Shown piece by piece: positions 37,735-47,579 of a stretch of DNA of 64,000 nucleotides. Under the pieces are notes generated by a model, which saw only the letters and a list, made by a program, of their open reading frames with translations, did not search any database and was not told where the DNA came from. The translations under genes were made by a program, and so were the position numbers. Location of the stretch: positions 2,790,001 through 2,854,000 of the forward strand of contig NZ_LR590470.1 of the NCBI RefSeq assembly GCF_901472535.1, given 5' to 3'. Position 1 is the stretch's first letter. Each line of letters starts with the position of its first letter. The DNA comes from Sphingobacterium daejeonense. Its GTDB lineage: Bacteria; Bacteroidota; Bacteroidia; Sphingobacteriales; Sphingobacteriaceae.

Positions 37735-39399
37735 CTACTTCGACTTATACAAATGACTCAACAGCGCAAAACAAAGTATAAAACTCATAATAAATCCAAA
37801 CCAAGACAACAACGGAATTCCCCATAACAAGTACCCTACTCGGCCATGAGCCAAAATACTTGCTCCAACACCAAAAGTCATGGCTAAAATGGACAACAAA
37901 AACTTATTACCCATCCGATGCAAAATCAACTGTAGATTATCAAAATCCTGCATCTTATGGTTTACTGTAATCTTATCTTCCTTAACTTTTTCTAAAATGG
38001 TCAACAAATCCAATGGAACTTCTGTAAGAACGTCCTTAGCGAATTTGGCTTTTTCTTTTAGCTGTCCAAGGATATATTCAGAGGAGAACTTTTGAGCAGC
38101 AATCTTTTTAGCAAAAGGCTCAATGCTTTCAGGAACATTCAGTTCTGCATCTAACTGCCGACCGGTGCCTTCTAAGATAGATACACCTCGCAATAATAAG
38201 TAGACAAAATCGGGCAAAAGAATATGGTTACTCTGAAGAACGATATTCAATTTTTGAAGCATTACAGAAATATCAATATCATCAAGCGCATTCTGTTTGA
38301 TCATTTCAAATATTTCATAAGCATCTCTTTCCAAACGCCTTTCATCCTCTATATGATGAACCACTGCAAGTCTTTTTATATTCTTAATAAGGCTTTTGGC
38401 ATCATTAGAAAGAAAATCCAATACCATAGCTTCAATGATTTTACGATCCTCTGGAATCATAAATCCCATCGATCCAAAATCTATAAAAACTATCTGTCCT
38501 CGTCTATTTACAAATACATTACCGGGATGCGGATCAGCATGAAAGAAACCGTGCATCAATACCTGCTCTAAATAAAGATCCAAAACATTTTGAAGCACAG
38601 ATTTTGGATATAGACCGAGTTCCTTAAATCCTAATGTATCATTTACCTTGACACCATCTATAAACTCCATACAGATTAATGTATCCGTGCTATATTTACG
38701 ATAGACTTTAGGAATATAGATATCTTTGTTTTCAAGGAAATGACGTCTAAATCGTTCTATATTGTTGAGTTCATTGGTAAAGGATAGTTCATTCAGAAGG
38801 GAACTTTCGAAAGAAAGCACAATTTGGTAGAGGTTCATTTTGTAGACGACCTCATATTTCCGCTGCAGGAGTTTAACTAAATCTTTAATAAAATCCAGAT
38901 CAGCATGAATAATTTCATCTATTTCCTCGCGTTTTACCTTAAAAACGATTTCTTTGCCGTTAATTAAAGTCGCTCTGTAAACCTGCGCTATTGAAGCAGA
39001 AGCAATAGGTTTAGGATCAATGGATAAAAAATGCTCGTCTAAATTGATTTCCAGTTCTTTCTCAAGTCTTTTCCTGATATCAATATCTTCTAAAGCTACT
39101 TCATCCTGTAACTTAACCAATTCTTCTTGAAGGTCCTTTGGAATGATATCAGGTCTATTGCTCAGCAACTGACCCAATTTAATAAATGTAGGACCTAGTT
39201 CTTCAATGGCAGAACGAACTCGAATATTAAAATCTTCTTCAAAAACCTTGCGGGCGTGATTATTCCAAAAAAGAAAACTGTCTGGTAGTATCCGATCTAA
39301 ATTTGATCTTGAAACTACTTCATCAAACCCATGCTTGGACAAAATCTTTAAGATCTGCCCCACTCGCTTTATTTTTTGGAAACCGTTTATATGCTTCAT
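37735..39399 (-). CDS. AarF/ABC1/UbiB-family atypical kinase
   Basis: A 554-residue ABC1-type kinase-like protein. Family motifs: ELGPTFIKLGQLLSNRPDII (the KxGQ region), PIASASIAQVYRATL (Ala-rich loop in place of the Gly-rich loop), the lysine in KEIVFKVKREE, LICMEFIDGVKVND, and HADPHPGNVFVNRRGQIVFI followed by DFGSMGF. Two membrane helices at the C-terminus (about 505-550) anchor it. UbiB-type proteins support quinone synthesis; in menaquinone-using Bacteroidota the role is less clear. Confidence 0.9.
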   Translation of the reverse strand: MKHINGFQKIKRVGQILKILSKHGFDEVVSRSNLDRILPDSFLFWNNHARKVFEEDFNIRVRSAIEELGPTFIKLGQLLSNRPDIIPKDLQEELVKLQDEVALEDIDIRKRLEKELEINLDEHFLSIDPKPIASASIAQVYRATLINGKEIVFKVKREEIDEIIHADLDFIKDLVKLLQRKYEVVYKMNLYQIVLSFESSLLNELSFTNELNNIERFRRHFLENKDIYIPKVYRKYSTDTLICMEFIDGVKVNDTLGFKELGLYPKSVLQNVLDLYLEQVLMHGFFHADPHPGNVFVNRRGQIVFIDFGSMGFMIPEDRKIIEAMVLDFLSNDAKSLIKNIKRLAVVHHIEDERRLERDAYEIFEMIKQNALDDIDISVMLQKLNIVLQSNHILLPDFVYLLLRGVSILEGTGRQLDAELNVPESIEPFAKKIAAQKFSSEYILGQLKEKAKFAKDVLTEVPLDLLTILEKVKEDKITVNHKMQDFDNLQLILHRMGNKFLLSILAMTFGVGASILAHGRVGYLLWGIPLLSWFGFIMSFILCFALLSHLYKSK

Positions 39400-39456
39400 T
39401 CAATAATTTATCTGTTTTTCTAAACAATTCAATATAAGAATTGATTTGTTAGAATA

Positions 39457-40113
39457 TTACTTTCTATTCAAATCTGTAACCAAAAAAGGATTATCTTTCT
39501 TCATGTCTTCCAAAAAAGCAGCCACTTTTTCAACGGACTTGAACTCATTCAAATAATCCAATTCGTTTTGCGTTATTCCAACAAATTGAATAAAAGAAAC
39601 TTCTCCGTGCGGAGTGGCAATACGTCCTAATTCAGGATCAAGAGTCGTTGCAAAACCAACAATGGCAGTGTCCGTATCTAACCTTATTGGCCCATTGGCA
39701 GGAATATATTGATTCTCCTCAAACCATCGACCGCTTTTGATCACGTACCTAGCTAAATTATTGAACACTTGCATCATCCAACCTGGATCTCCCTGATCAC
39801 CTGAATAAGGAACTAATCTAAATGTAAATTCAAACCCCCATTTACTGAATTCCTGTCCTGTAGCCTCCGGGTTATAATAAATTTCACTCATCCCATAACT
39901 AATCAGATGCAAATGCTCAGGATTTGATTTATGATCATATACGCTTATTCCATCTATGGGATCAGTCCCACCAGCCATATAATGAATACCACATAAAGGG
40001 CCATAATGCCTGGGTTCGACACCAGGATAAACCGAATCAATCTTCTTATCAATCTCTATCCATCCTACAGCATCTTCTTCATTAAATCTTTTAATATAAT
40101 CTTCCTTTTCCAT
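39457..40113 (-). CDS. Suppressor of fused (SUFU) domain protein
   Basis: A 218-residue protein consisting of a SUFU domain (PF05076). Key stretches: GVEPRHYGPLCGIHYMAGGT, HLHLISYGMSEIYYN, WGFEFTFRLVPYSGDQG and TPHGEVSFIQFVGITQNEL. In bacteria this domain is frequent among immunity proteins of polymorphic toxin systems. It ends the minus-strand unit with the LRR-DUF1963 gene 9 bases upstream. No toxin gene is visible nearby. The immunity role is inferred from the family. Confidence 0.88.
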   Translation of the reverse strand: MEKEDYIKRFNEEDAVGWIEIDKKIDSVYPGVEPRHYGPLCGIHYMAGGTDPIDGISVYDHKSNPEHLHLISYGMSEIYYNPEATGQEFSKWGFEFTFRLVPYSGDQGDPGWMMQVFNNLARYVIKSGRWFEENQYIPANGPIRLDTDTAIVGFATTLDPELGRIATPHGEVSFIQFVGITQNELDYLNEFKSVEKVAAFLEDMKKDNPFLVTDLNRK

Positions 40114-40122
40114 AGTAAATAT

Positions 40123-42622
40123 TTAACTACTTTCAATTGTTAACATGATATTAGAAAAATCTCCCTTTTGGAGGTCACTTTTATGAATGCTGAAAAAAAT
40201 CTCCCCAGCATCCCACCACTGAAAGGACCCAGTGGATTTAACTTTCAAAAGATTAATCCAATCCTCTGGTTCTCCTTTTTTACGAATGGCAGCCTGTAGC
40301 TCAGGTGATTCATGTTGAGTAAAACCGTAGGAATTGACCTCCAAATCTGTAATGAACTCTTGTTCCATTATTGGAAAAATATTCATCTCATAATAGTCTA
40401 TTGCTTCATCATCATTTATTAAACCTTTCGGATCATCTTTAAAAAGGTATTTATTGGTTTGAATTGCGTATAAATAAGGTAAAGAAACCATACTAAAAGC
40501 TTCTAATTTGTAACTATCATATTCAGCACCTGGCAACTCAAAGAAATCTGATTCCTTTTGATTCAAAAATCTTTTTCCAGATTCCAATTTATTTGAATGC
40601 TCAACAAATAACACTATCCCAGAATTATCCTCTCCAAAATGATGAATACTCTTGATAAAGAAGAAAAAATAGCCCTTTCTTGGAAGATAATCTTGGTAAC
40701 TTGAAATACTCTCCAAATCTATTTGAGCAATAAATTCATATAAGCATTCTTTTTCTTGATATTCCGAATAAAAAGATGGAAAAGGTATGTCAAAAGGCAA
40801 ATCAGGCTTTCCTCCCATCCTACTATTCCCAATTTTTGAATAATCTTCTGCTTCAGAATGAAGTAATCCAACTGATTGTTTTACCGTAGATAATATATCT
40901 TCTTTATAAATTTCAATTTTATCATTGTTTAGCAATCCTGATATCTCGTTATAATAGGATGTCTCTGGTCTCGCATAATACATTTTGTTATCCCATGCCA
41001 CCATTCCTTTTCCGTCAGCTCCAGCATAATTATTATCCAAAATCCTAGACTTAACGTCCAAATCAAGGGTTAATCCTGCAAAATCATTGTATCCTTCAGG
41101 TAGACTCTCTAAGGGATTTCCAGAAACCGTGATATTGTTTATTTCTTTTTGTTGTATCAATGATATCGGGAGGGTCTTCAGGTTATTATAGTACAAATCT
41201 ATTGACTTTAGATGCGGCATATGGATTTCATTCGGTATGGATGTTAGTTCGTTTCCTGAAAAATACATCCGTTCCATTTTCTGGAAGTTGAAATACTTTA
41301 GCAGGAATCTCCTTTATAAAAGAGCCGATAAACCCTAAATTGGACAATTTGACCAATTGAGCTATTTCTTGAGGAAAAATTTCAACCGGAAAATTACTGA
41401 TCCGTAGAGAATTGAGCTCACCTAACTTTTCAAAACCGGAAGGAAATTCAAAGATGGGTTGTTCATTTTGTCTGGTTGATAAATTCAACGACAAATGCTC
41501 TAGACTTTTAAAGTCAAATATTTCGTCGGAAAATTCTCCAACATCCATTAAATTTAATTCTAATCTTTTAATATCAATTTTATTAAAAGATTGGGTTTCT
41601 TCAAGGGTTGAAAAATTATAATTTTCTATCTTTAAATCTGATATATCCATTGGTAAATAGACCTCTATTGGATATTCTGGTTGGTTCTCATATAAAGGTT
41701 TTATTATCCCAACCATCCCTACCAAATTATTCTGAAAACCAAATTTACCTGTAAATCGGAAAGGATAATCCATGCCTTCTATATCTAATCGGCTGCTATG
41801 ATTTTCACCACTTCCTTCTAAGAAATAAAATTCTGTATATAGGCCATTTTTACTAAATACCTTATTAGAAGAGAATTGGAAAACAATTTCACCAGGGTTT
41901 TGTGAATATTCATAAAGAATCCCACTCTTCAATCCTTCCTCGACAGCTTCTGTCTTTATCACCAAATCAACATACATGAGATGGGTAAGTGGACTGATCA
42001 TAGCTTTTGCATCCCCTTTAATTGAAAAATTTAGTCCGCCAATCTCAAACACATCATTCGATTTATTTTGGAAATTTAATTCAGCTTCTATTTTGAATTC
42101 ATTTAAATCTTCCTCTTGAACTGGATTAACACTTTCTAAATAGCTATATTTTTCAAAAATCTTATCTAGAAGTTCTACTTTTCCAATCAAATTAACTGAT
42201 TCTAAAATCTCAGAAAAAGCAGAAACATATTCATTTTTCAATGAATCAGGACAATCAGCAAAAAATTGGACAGCATATTTTTCATAAACAGGAATTAATG
42301 CGATATGATAATATTTCTTGTCTTTTGAACTTGCGAATAATTGAAAACAGGTTCTACCATCCTTTAATTCGCCCAATCTCTCTTCATCTGGTTCAGCTCC
42401 TTTGGTATATAAGATAACAGTATTGAAAAATCTGGAAGCCAAACTTTCCCCTTCTCCTTCGTTAAAATCTTCCAACTCTACAATCGACACAAAAACCTTA
42501 GCAGTATCTAATACTTGATCGGCTCTTTCGTCAAGAACTTCTATTGCATCTTCACTATTGAAAGAAATTTCAAAACTTTCAGGAACTGCAAAAGAAAAAA
42601 CCTTGCTTTCAATATTTTTCAT
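40123..42622 (-). CDS. LRR protein with C-terminal DUF1963 (YwqG-like) domain, one frameshift
   Basis: Two long frames (41228-42622 and 40123-41277) join into one protein of about 832 residues when one A is removed from AAAA near 41282, giving FQLPEMERMYFSGNEL. Part 1 (residues 1-150) looks like a DcrB/DUF1795-type fold (KVFSFAVPESFEISF). Then comes an unassigned beta-rich part, and leucine-rich repeats on both sides of the seam (KLGELNSLRISNFPVEIFP, then LKSIDLYYNNLKTLPISL). The C-terminal 280 residues are DUF1963: SRMGGKPDLPFDIPFP and FIAQIDLESIS. That the repeat register continues across the seam is strong support for one gene. Confidence 0.82.
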
Positions 42623-42830
42623 AAATAATTGAGTTTACAATTCAATTCACTCTTTAATACTTCTATAATTTACTAAACGAAATTCAATTAACCTCATTAT
42701 ATATTTGTTAAACAAAGGAATACTACAGCATTTACAAAAAAATTGATTTACTGGATCTTCAAACAAATTCAGATAAAATTTTCCTTGAAGCTAAAATTTC
42801 TCGTAAATTACATCACTAACCTTTAAAAAC

Positions 42831-43451
42831 ATGATTAAAGAAAGATTGGCATCTAACATCGGAAGACGAGATGAAGAACCTAATATTGATTTAGCGAAAG
42901 AGATTATTCAAAATCAAGATGTCCAATCCATTAAAGAATTAGTTGCATTATTGAAAAGCAAACAAAATGAAGTACAAAATGATTGTATAAAGGTGCTTTA
43001 TGAAGTTGGTGAAATGTCACCTAATTTAATCGTTGAACATTACCCAGAATTCCTGGAAGTTCTAAAAAGCAAAAACAATCGTCTTCAATGGGGTGCCATG
43101 ACGGCTTTGAAAACGATTTCCCTTCTTATTCCTGCAGACATATATAACAACATATCTACTTTAAAACTTGTGGTAGATCAAGGTTCTGTAATTACTAGAG
43201 ACAATTTTGTCGCTATATTGGTTAATTTAATCGACCAACCAGCTTATGAAGCGCAGGTATTCGATCTTTTATTAAATCAAATACAAGATTGTCCAACAAA
43301 TCAGTTGCCGATGTATGTTGAAATGGCAGCAAACAAGATCACAAAAGACAAAATCCTACCTTTCCGCCAAGTTGTTATTTCCAGAATGAATGAAGTCGAA
43401 AAAATCAGTAAAATAAAAAGACTGGAGAAGGTCCTTAAAAAATTAAGTTAA
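42831..43451 (+). CDS. HEAT/ARM-repeat-like hypothetical protein
   Basis: A 206-residue all-helical protein. Repeated helix pairs such as IKELVALLKSKQNEVQNDCI followed by KVLYEVGEMSPNLIVEH, and LEVLKSKNNRLQWGAMTALK followed by TISLLIPADIY, have the spacing of HEAT or ARM repeats. No enzyme motif is present. It likely binds another protein; its partner is unknown. Small helical-repeat proteins of this kind are also found among immunity genes, which fits the neighbours. Confidence 0.7.
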   Translation: MIKERLASNIGRRDEEPNIDLAKEIIQNQDVQSIKELVALLKSKQNEVQNDCIKVLYEVGEMSPNLIVEHYPEFLEVLKSKNNRLQWGAMTALKTISLLIPADIYNNISTLKLVVDQGSVITRDNFVAILVNLIDQPAYEAQVFDLLLNQIQDCPTNQLPMYVEMAANKITKDKILPFRQVVISRMNEVEKISKIKRLEKVLKKLS

Positions 43452-43479
43452 TTCTAGGACCAACTCCGAAAAACTTATT

Positions 43480-44061
43480 TCAATACAATAGATCTACAAT
43501 GTCTGAGAAACCTTTATTTTTAGCATGGTCAATGGCTATCACCCCTTCTTTATCAGGAATGTTCTTATCAGCGCCAGCTTTGATCAGGATATTGACTATT
43601 TCAACATGATTTTTACTGCCATCACCCATTGATATCGCCTTCATTAATGCTGTTTGACCAAAATTATTGACATGGTTGATAGGGAAATTCTTGGTATGAG
43701 CCAATAATCTCACTACATCTACAAAGCCTTTTTCCGCGGCTGGGATAAGGGCAGTCCCACCATATTGGTTATAAACATCAAATCGAGCACCATAAGCCAA
43801 ATACAACTTAACTAAATCCAAATAGCCGGATGCACCAGCATATAAAAATGGACTGTTAAATATTTCATCTTGTTGGTTTGGATCAGCTCCATTTTTTACT
43901 AAAAATGAAGCCATGGTGTAATCATTCTGATAAGTCGCTATCATCAATAGATTTTCAGACTTCTCATTCACCTCATTTACATTCTCCGAGTTGAGGTGTT
44001 TTTCCAAATAGACTGTTTCTCCTCTCTTTACAGCACTCACTATTTCTGAATCCATTTTCAT
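43480..44061 (-). CDS. Ankyrin-repeat protein
   Basis: A 193-residue protein made of about five ankyrin repeats, for example ENLLMIATYQNDYTMASFLV with KNGADPNQQDE, SPFLYAGASGYLDLVKLYLA with YGARFDVYNQYG, and GQTALMKAISMG with IVNILIKAGADKNI. No signal peptide. Met3 at 44055 is an equally good start. It faces the HEAT-like gene tail to tail. A protein-binding role is sure from the fold; the partner is unknown. Confidence 0.88.
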   Translation of the reverse strand: MKMDSEIVSAVKRGETVYLEKHLNSENVNEVNEKSENLLMIATYQNDYTMASFLVKNGADPNQQDEIFNSPFLYAGASGYLDLVKLYLAYGARFDVYNQYGGTALIPAAEKGFVDVVRLLAHTKNFPINHVNNFGQTALMKAISMGDGSKNHVEIVNILIKAGADKNIPDKEGVIAIDHAKNKGFSDIVDLLY

Positions 44062-44414
44062 TTTGACTACTTTTCGGTAATTATTTTGATTTTAGAAAAC
44101 TTACAAAACATGAAAGAAACCTATTCACCGGAATCAACATATTTTATCCATTAATACTATTAGTGTGATTATAATTATAAACTTTCGTAAAAATGCCTTT
44201 GATGCATTTTAAACACAATAAATATATCCATTTTTTCGCAATCATCACAGAGAACCAAAATCAATATTTTCTTGTAGCTAAATAGCCTCAAAACATTCCT
44301 CTCAAAACTTTTTTCTATAAATTATTATTTATTAACATAGATCAATGTCTAGCAATTTTTTATTCCCAAACTTTGCATCGACAACAAAACGAACAAACTT
44401 TAAAAATTTACAAT
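44062..44414. other. Divergent intergenic region between ankyrin and YceI genes
   Basis: These 353 bases hold no gene I can support. AAACTTTG near 44370 is one mismatch from the -7 element TAnnTTTG and lies about 40 bases before the YceI start, but the upstream partner is ATG instead of TTG, so it is only a weak promoter candidate. Confidence 0.4.
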
Positions 44415-45005
44415 ATGAAAAATTTCTTTAGCCTATTGGCAACTTTGCTTTTAGTAAGCAACATCGCTTTCGGACAAACTAAGTGGTCTGTAGATCCAGC
44501 ACATACAAATGCTCGTTTCGAAATTAAACACCTAGGGATAGCTTTTGTTGATGGAGAATTCACAAAGTTAGAAGGTCAGGTAGAATCTAAGGACTCAACA
44601 TCATTCGAAAATGCAACAGTTTCATTCGATATTGATGTAAATTCCATCGATACAAGAGTGGATGCTAGAAACAAACACTTATTGAGTGATGACTTCTTCT
44701 CAGCAGAAAAATTCCCTAAAATGACCTTGAAAAATGCAACTTTGAAAAGTGATGGAAAAGGTAAATTCAAATTAACAGGAGATTTAACCATCAAAGATGT
44801 AACTAAACCGGTAACATTTGACGTGGTTCAAAACAATGGAATCATCCAAGATCCATGGGGTAAAACCCGGGCAGGATTTACAGCTAAAACTAAAATTAAC
44901 CGCTTCGATTACAATATCAAATACGCAGATAAAACTCCAGCAGGAATTGATGCTGTGGCTCCAGAAGTAGCAATTACTGTAAACGTAGAAGTAGTGAAAA
45001 ACTAA
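44415..45005 (+). CDS. YceI-family periplasmic protein
   Basis: A 196-residue exported lipocalin-like protein. I start it at the ATG at 44415 because a signal peptide follows at once (MKNFFSLLATLLLVSNIAFG, cut before QTKWSVD). Family motifs: WSVDPAHTNARFEIKHLGIA, VDARNKHLLSDDFFSAEKFP, then KLTGDLTIKDVTKPVTFDV and GFTAKTKINRFDYNI. YceI proteins bind isoprenoid-type lipids in a beta-barrel. It is a single-gene unit ended by a strong terminator. Confidence 0.93.
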   Translation: MKNFFSLLATLLLVSNIAFGQTKWSVDPAHTNARFEIKHLGIAFVDGEFTKLEGQVESKDSTSFENATVSFDIDVNSIDTRVDARNKHLLSDDFFSAEKFPKMTLKNATLKSDGKGKFKLTGDLTIKDVTKPVTFDVVQNNGIIQDPWGKTRAGFTAKTKINRFDYNIKYADKTPAGIDAVAPEVAITVNVEVVKN

Positions 45006-45057
45006 AATTGGGGAGTAAAGCAGTAAATTCTAGCTTAAAATCACAATTACTATAATG

Positions 45058-45094
45058 AAAAAAGGGATAACATTCAGATATCCCTTTTTTTTAT
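45058..45094 (+). terminator. Rho-independent terminator after the YceI gene
   Basis: AAAAAAGGGATA (45058-45069) pairs perfectly with TATCCCTTTTTT (45079-45090) over a 9-base loop, and the right arm runs into further T. It lies about 50 bases past the YceI stop. Confidence 0.85.
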
Positions 45095-45140
45095 TTTATT
45101 GATATTCATAACTTTACATCAGAATTCAACCAACTCAATT

Positions 45141-45599
45141 ATGGCACATCAACTAGCAAATAGATTTAGGGAAGTAATTCTTAATGGAACTTGGATCGCA
45201 AATACCAATTGGGAAAAAGAATTATCAAATACTAATTTCCTTACAGCCACATCCAAAATCAGTGATTTAAACCGAATAGCAGATCTTACCTATCATATAC
45301 TGTATTACATCAAAGGCATCAATTCCTTTTTCAAAACCGGTAATCTAGATATTAAGGATAGCGAAAGTTTTCAAACCCCTCCTTTATCTACCGAGTCTGA
45401 TTGGGAAAACCTTAAAAATGAACTTTTCAATCAAGCAGAGTTATTTGCAGAAAATATCGAAAACCTATCCAATGAGCAACTAGAATCTACATTCTTTGAT
45501 CCTAAATATGGCACATACAAAAGAAACATAGAAGGCCAAATCGAACATGCCTATTATCATCTAGGCCAAGTAGTGTTACTAAGAAAGCTGATTGTCTGA
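45141..45599 (+). CDS. DinB-like (DUF1572-type) four-helix protein
   Basis: A 152-residue protein of the DinB/YfiT-like superfamily. I use the ATG at 45141 (AHQLANRFREVILNGTWIAN). Metal-binding His residues are in place: LTYHILYYIKGI near residue 52 and IEGQIEHAYYHLGQVVLLRK near the C-terminus. Such proteins bind a metal in a four-helix bundle and act as thiol-dependent transferases, or have no known role. It converges with the aminotransferase gene, leaving 10 bases between stops. Confidence 0.8.
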   Translation: MAHQLANRFREVILNGTWIANTNWEKELSNTNFLTATSKISDLNRIADLTYHILYYIKGINSFFKTGNLDIKDSESFQTPPLSTESDWENLKNELFNQAELFAENIENLSNEQLESTFFDPKYGTYKRNIEGQIEHAYYHLGQVVLLRKLIV

Positions 45600-45609
45600 T
45601 GTCGCTTCT

Positions 45610-46467
45610 CTATTCCTCAGTCTCATAACTCCATGACATCAATCTTTCTTGGAAAATCCTTGAAATTTTATTGAAATACCTTTTATGCTTATAGCCCATC
45701 ACCCATTGAATACCTTCGACAGCATTCGTACAGAAAATTTCATCGGCGACTTTCATAATTTCAGGTTTGATTTCAGCTTCAACGACTTCGATACCTTGTT
45801 CCTCTGCCATATCCATTACGACCCTTCTCATAACACCTGCAATACATCCTTCCGAAATAGCCGGAGTATACAATACCTTATCGTAATAAACGAAGATGTT
45901 CGAGACCAAAGCCTCACATAGATTGCCAGATTGGTTTAAAATCAAGACTTCATCAAAAGCATTTTTTTTCTTGTATAAGCCAGCCATCACATAGATCAAG
46001 GCATTATTTGATTTAATCTTAGACAGCTCATTATAAGGCTTTTTATATTCTGTATATACATCAATGATTAAACCAGTTTTCTTGTCTCTTAAAGTTTCAG
46101 GCTTACGGTCTACCTGCAAGATAAATGCTGGTTTATTGGTTTCGGGACTATACAGCCCTCCGCCTTGACGGAATACTATTAATCGAACTCTGGCTTGTTG
46201 ACCGACCATATTGTTTTTGCGCAATAATTCCTCTACATTGCTACGAATGAAAAAAGCATCAAACTGATCAACATCATCAAAATGGAGCATGGACAAACTC
46301 TCTTGTAATCGCTCTAAGTGTAGGTCTAAAAATCGAATATCTCCATCTCGCCATAACATGGTTTCGAAAATTCCATCGCCATAACGAAATGCGCGGCTAT
46401 CAACATCTAGAATAGCCATATCTTGAGGTACAACAGTACCATTGTAGTTAATGTAATGTACGGGCAT
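45610..46467 (-). CDS. Class IV aminotransferase (branched-chain/aminodeoxychorismate-lyase-like)
   Basis: A 285-residue PLP enzyme of fold type IV. Motifs: SRAFRYGDGIFETMLWRDGD, LDLHLERLQESL, the PLP-lysine in LSKIKSNNALIYVMAGLYKK, EALVSNIFVYYDKVLYTP and EGCIAGVMRRVVMD. It could be a branched-chain or D-amino acid aminotransferase or 4-amino-4-deoxychorismate lyase (PabC); the sequence does not decide. It lies 15 bases downstream of the RluD gene on the same strand. Confidence 0.87.
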   Translation of the reverse strand: MPVHYINYNGTVVPQDMAILDVDSRAFRYGDGIFETMLWRDGDIRFLDLHLERLQESLSMLHFDDVDQFDAFFIRSNVEELLRKNNMVGQQARVRLIVFRQGGGLYSPETNKPAFILQVDRKPETLRDKKTGLIIDVYTEYKKPYNELSKIKSNNALIYVMAGLYKKKNAFDEVLILNQSGNLCEALVSNIFVYYDKVLYTPAISEGCIAGVMRRVVMDMAEEQGIEVVEAEIKPEIMKVADEIFCTNAVEGIQWVMGYKHKRYFNKISRIFQERLMSWSYETEE

Positions 46468-46482
46468 AAATTTTTTAAGAAT

Positions 46483-47515
46483 CTAATTTTGATTATTTGA
46501 GCTGTAACTTCTCCATTTCTCTAATGCTAAACGGAAATCTTCCGGCATTGGTACTTCAAAATGCAAAAATTCTTTCGATTTAGGATGGATAAATCCTAAA
46601 CTCCTGGCATGCAAGGCTTGACGTGGCAACAATGCAAAAGCATTATCTACAAATTGCTTATACTTGGTAAAAGAAGTTCCTTTGAGAATCTTATTGCCAC
46701 CATAAGATTCATCATTAAACAACGGATGGCCGATCGATTTCATGTGGGCACGAATCTGATGAGTCCTACCAGTCTCTAGTTGGCATTCAATTAAAGTAAC
46801 ATAGCCCAATCGCTCCAAAACTCGATAGTGCGTAACAGACCATTTCCCCTTCTCTTCATCATCATACATATCCATGATCCTGCGATCTTTTAGGTTTCTA
46901 CCTATATATCCAGTGACGGTACCATCCTCTGCGATATCTCCCCACACCAAAGCGACATATTTACGAGCAATACTATGTTCATAAAACTGTTTTGCCAAGT
47001 AAGTCATTGCCCATTCATTCTTTGCAATTACCAACAAGCCTGAAGTATCCTTGTCAATACGGTGAACCAATCCTGGCCTGCCCGTATTGCCCGGTAGAGT
47101 CGGTAATTGGTTTAAATGAAAAGTCAAGGCATTTACTAAAGTTCCAGTATAGTTGTTGAAATCCAGGATGAACGACCATACCAGGCTCTTTATTAACCAA
47201 TAAGACATCGTCATCTTCATAAATAATATCCAATGGTATATCCTCTGGGTACACCTCAGTATCTCTTGGAGGATCAGGTAAAACAACCGTGATTACATCA
47301 AAAGGCTTAACTTTATAACTAGCTTTCACCTCTTTGTCATTCACTTTTACAGTTCCGGCATCAATAGCATTTTGAATCCTATTTCTAGAAGTATTCTCAA
47401 CCCTATTCATCAAAAACTTGTCAATGCGCAATAATGCCTGACCTTTGTCAGCCACTATTCGTAAATGCTCATAAAGCTCCTGCTCTTCCTGTTCGTTATC
47501 AAGATTATCAACCAT
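46483..47515 (-). CDS. rluD: RluD-like 23S rRNA pseudouridine synthase (one frameshift)
   Basis: A pseudouridine synthase of about 343 residues. The N-terminal S4 RNA-binding domain (LLRIDKFLMNRVENTSRNRI, then VKASYKVKPFDVI) and the catalytic domain (YEDDDVLLVNKEPGMVVHPG, then GLVHRIDKDTSGLLVIAKNE with the catalytic Asp) are in different frames. The shift is at about 47160, where TTT stands for TT; mended, it reads HPGFNNYTGTLVNALTFHL. The C-terminus RTHQIRAHMKSIGHPLFNDE is typical. RluD modifies helix 69 and is highly conserved, so the shift is probably a sequence error. Confidence 0.9.
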
Positions 47516-47579
47516 TTTGCAAAAGTAGCATTTTTATAATCATTCTATTTCCTGTTTGAAAAAAGGCTAATTTTAACCC

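Noticed and set aside
40005..40035. tRNA-like T-arm word GGGTTCGACACC
   Set aside because: It lies inside the SUFU coding region on the other strand (residues GVEPRHYG) and no cloverleaf can be built around it.
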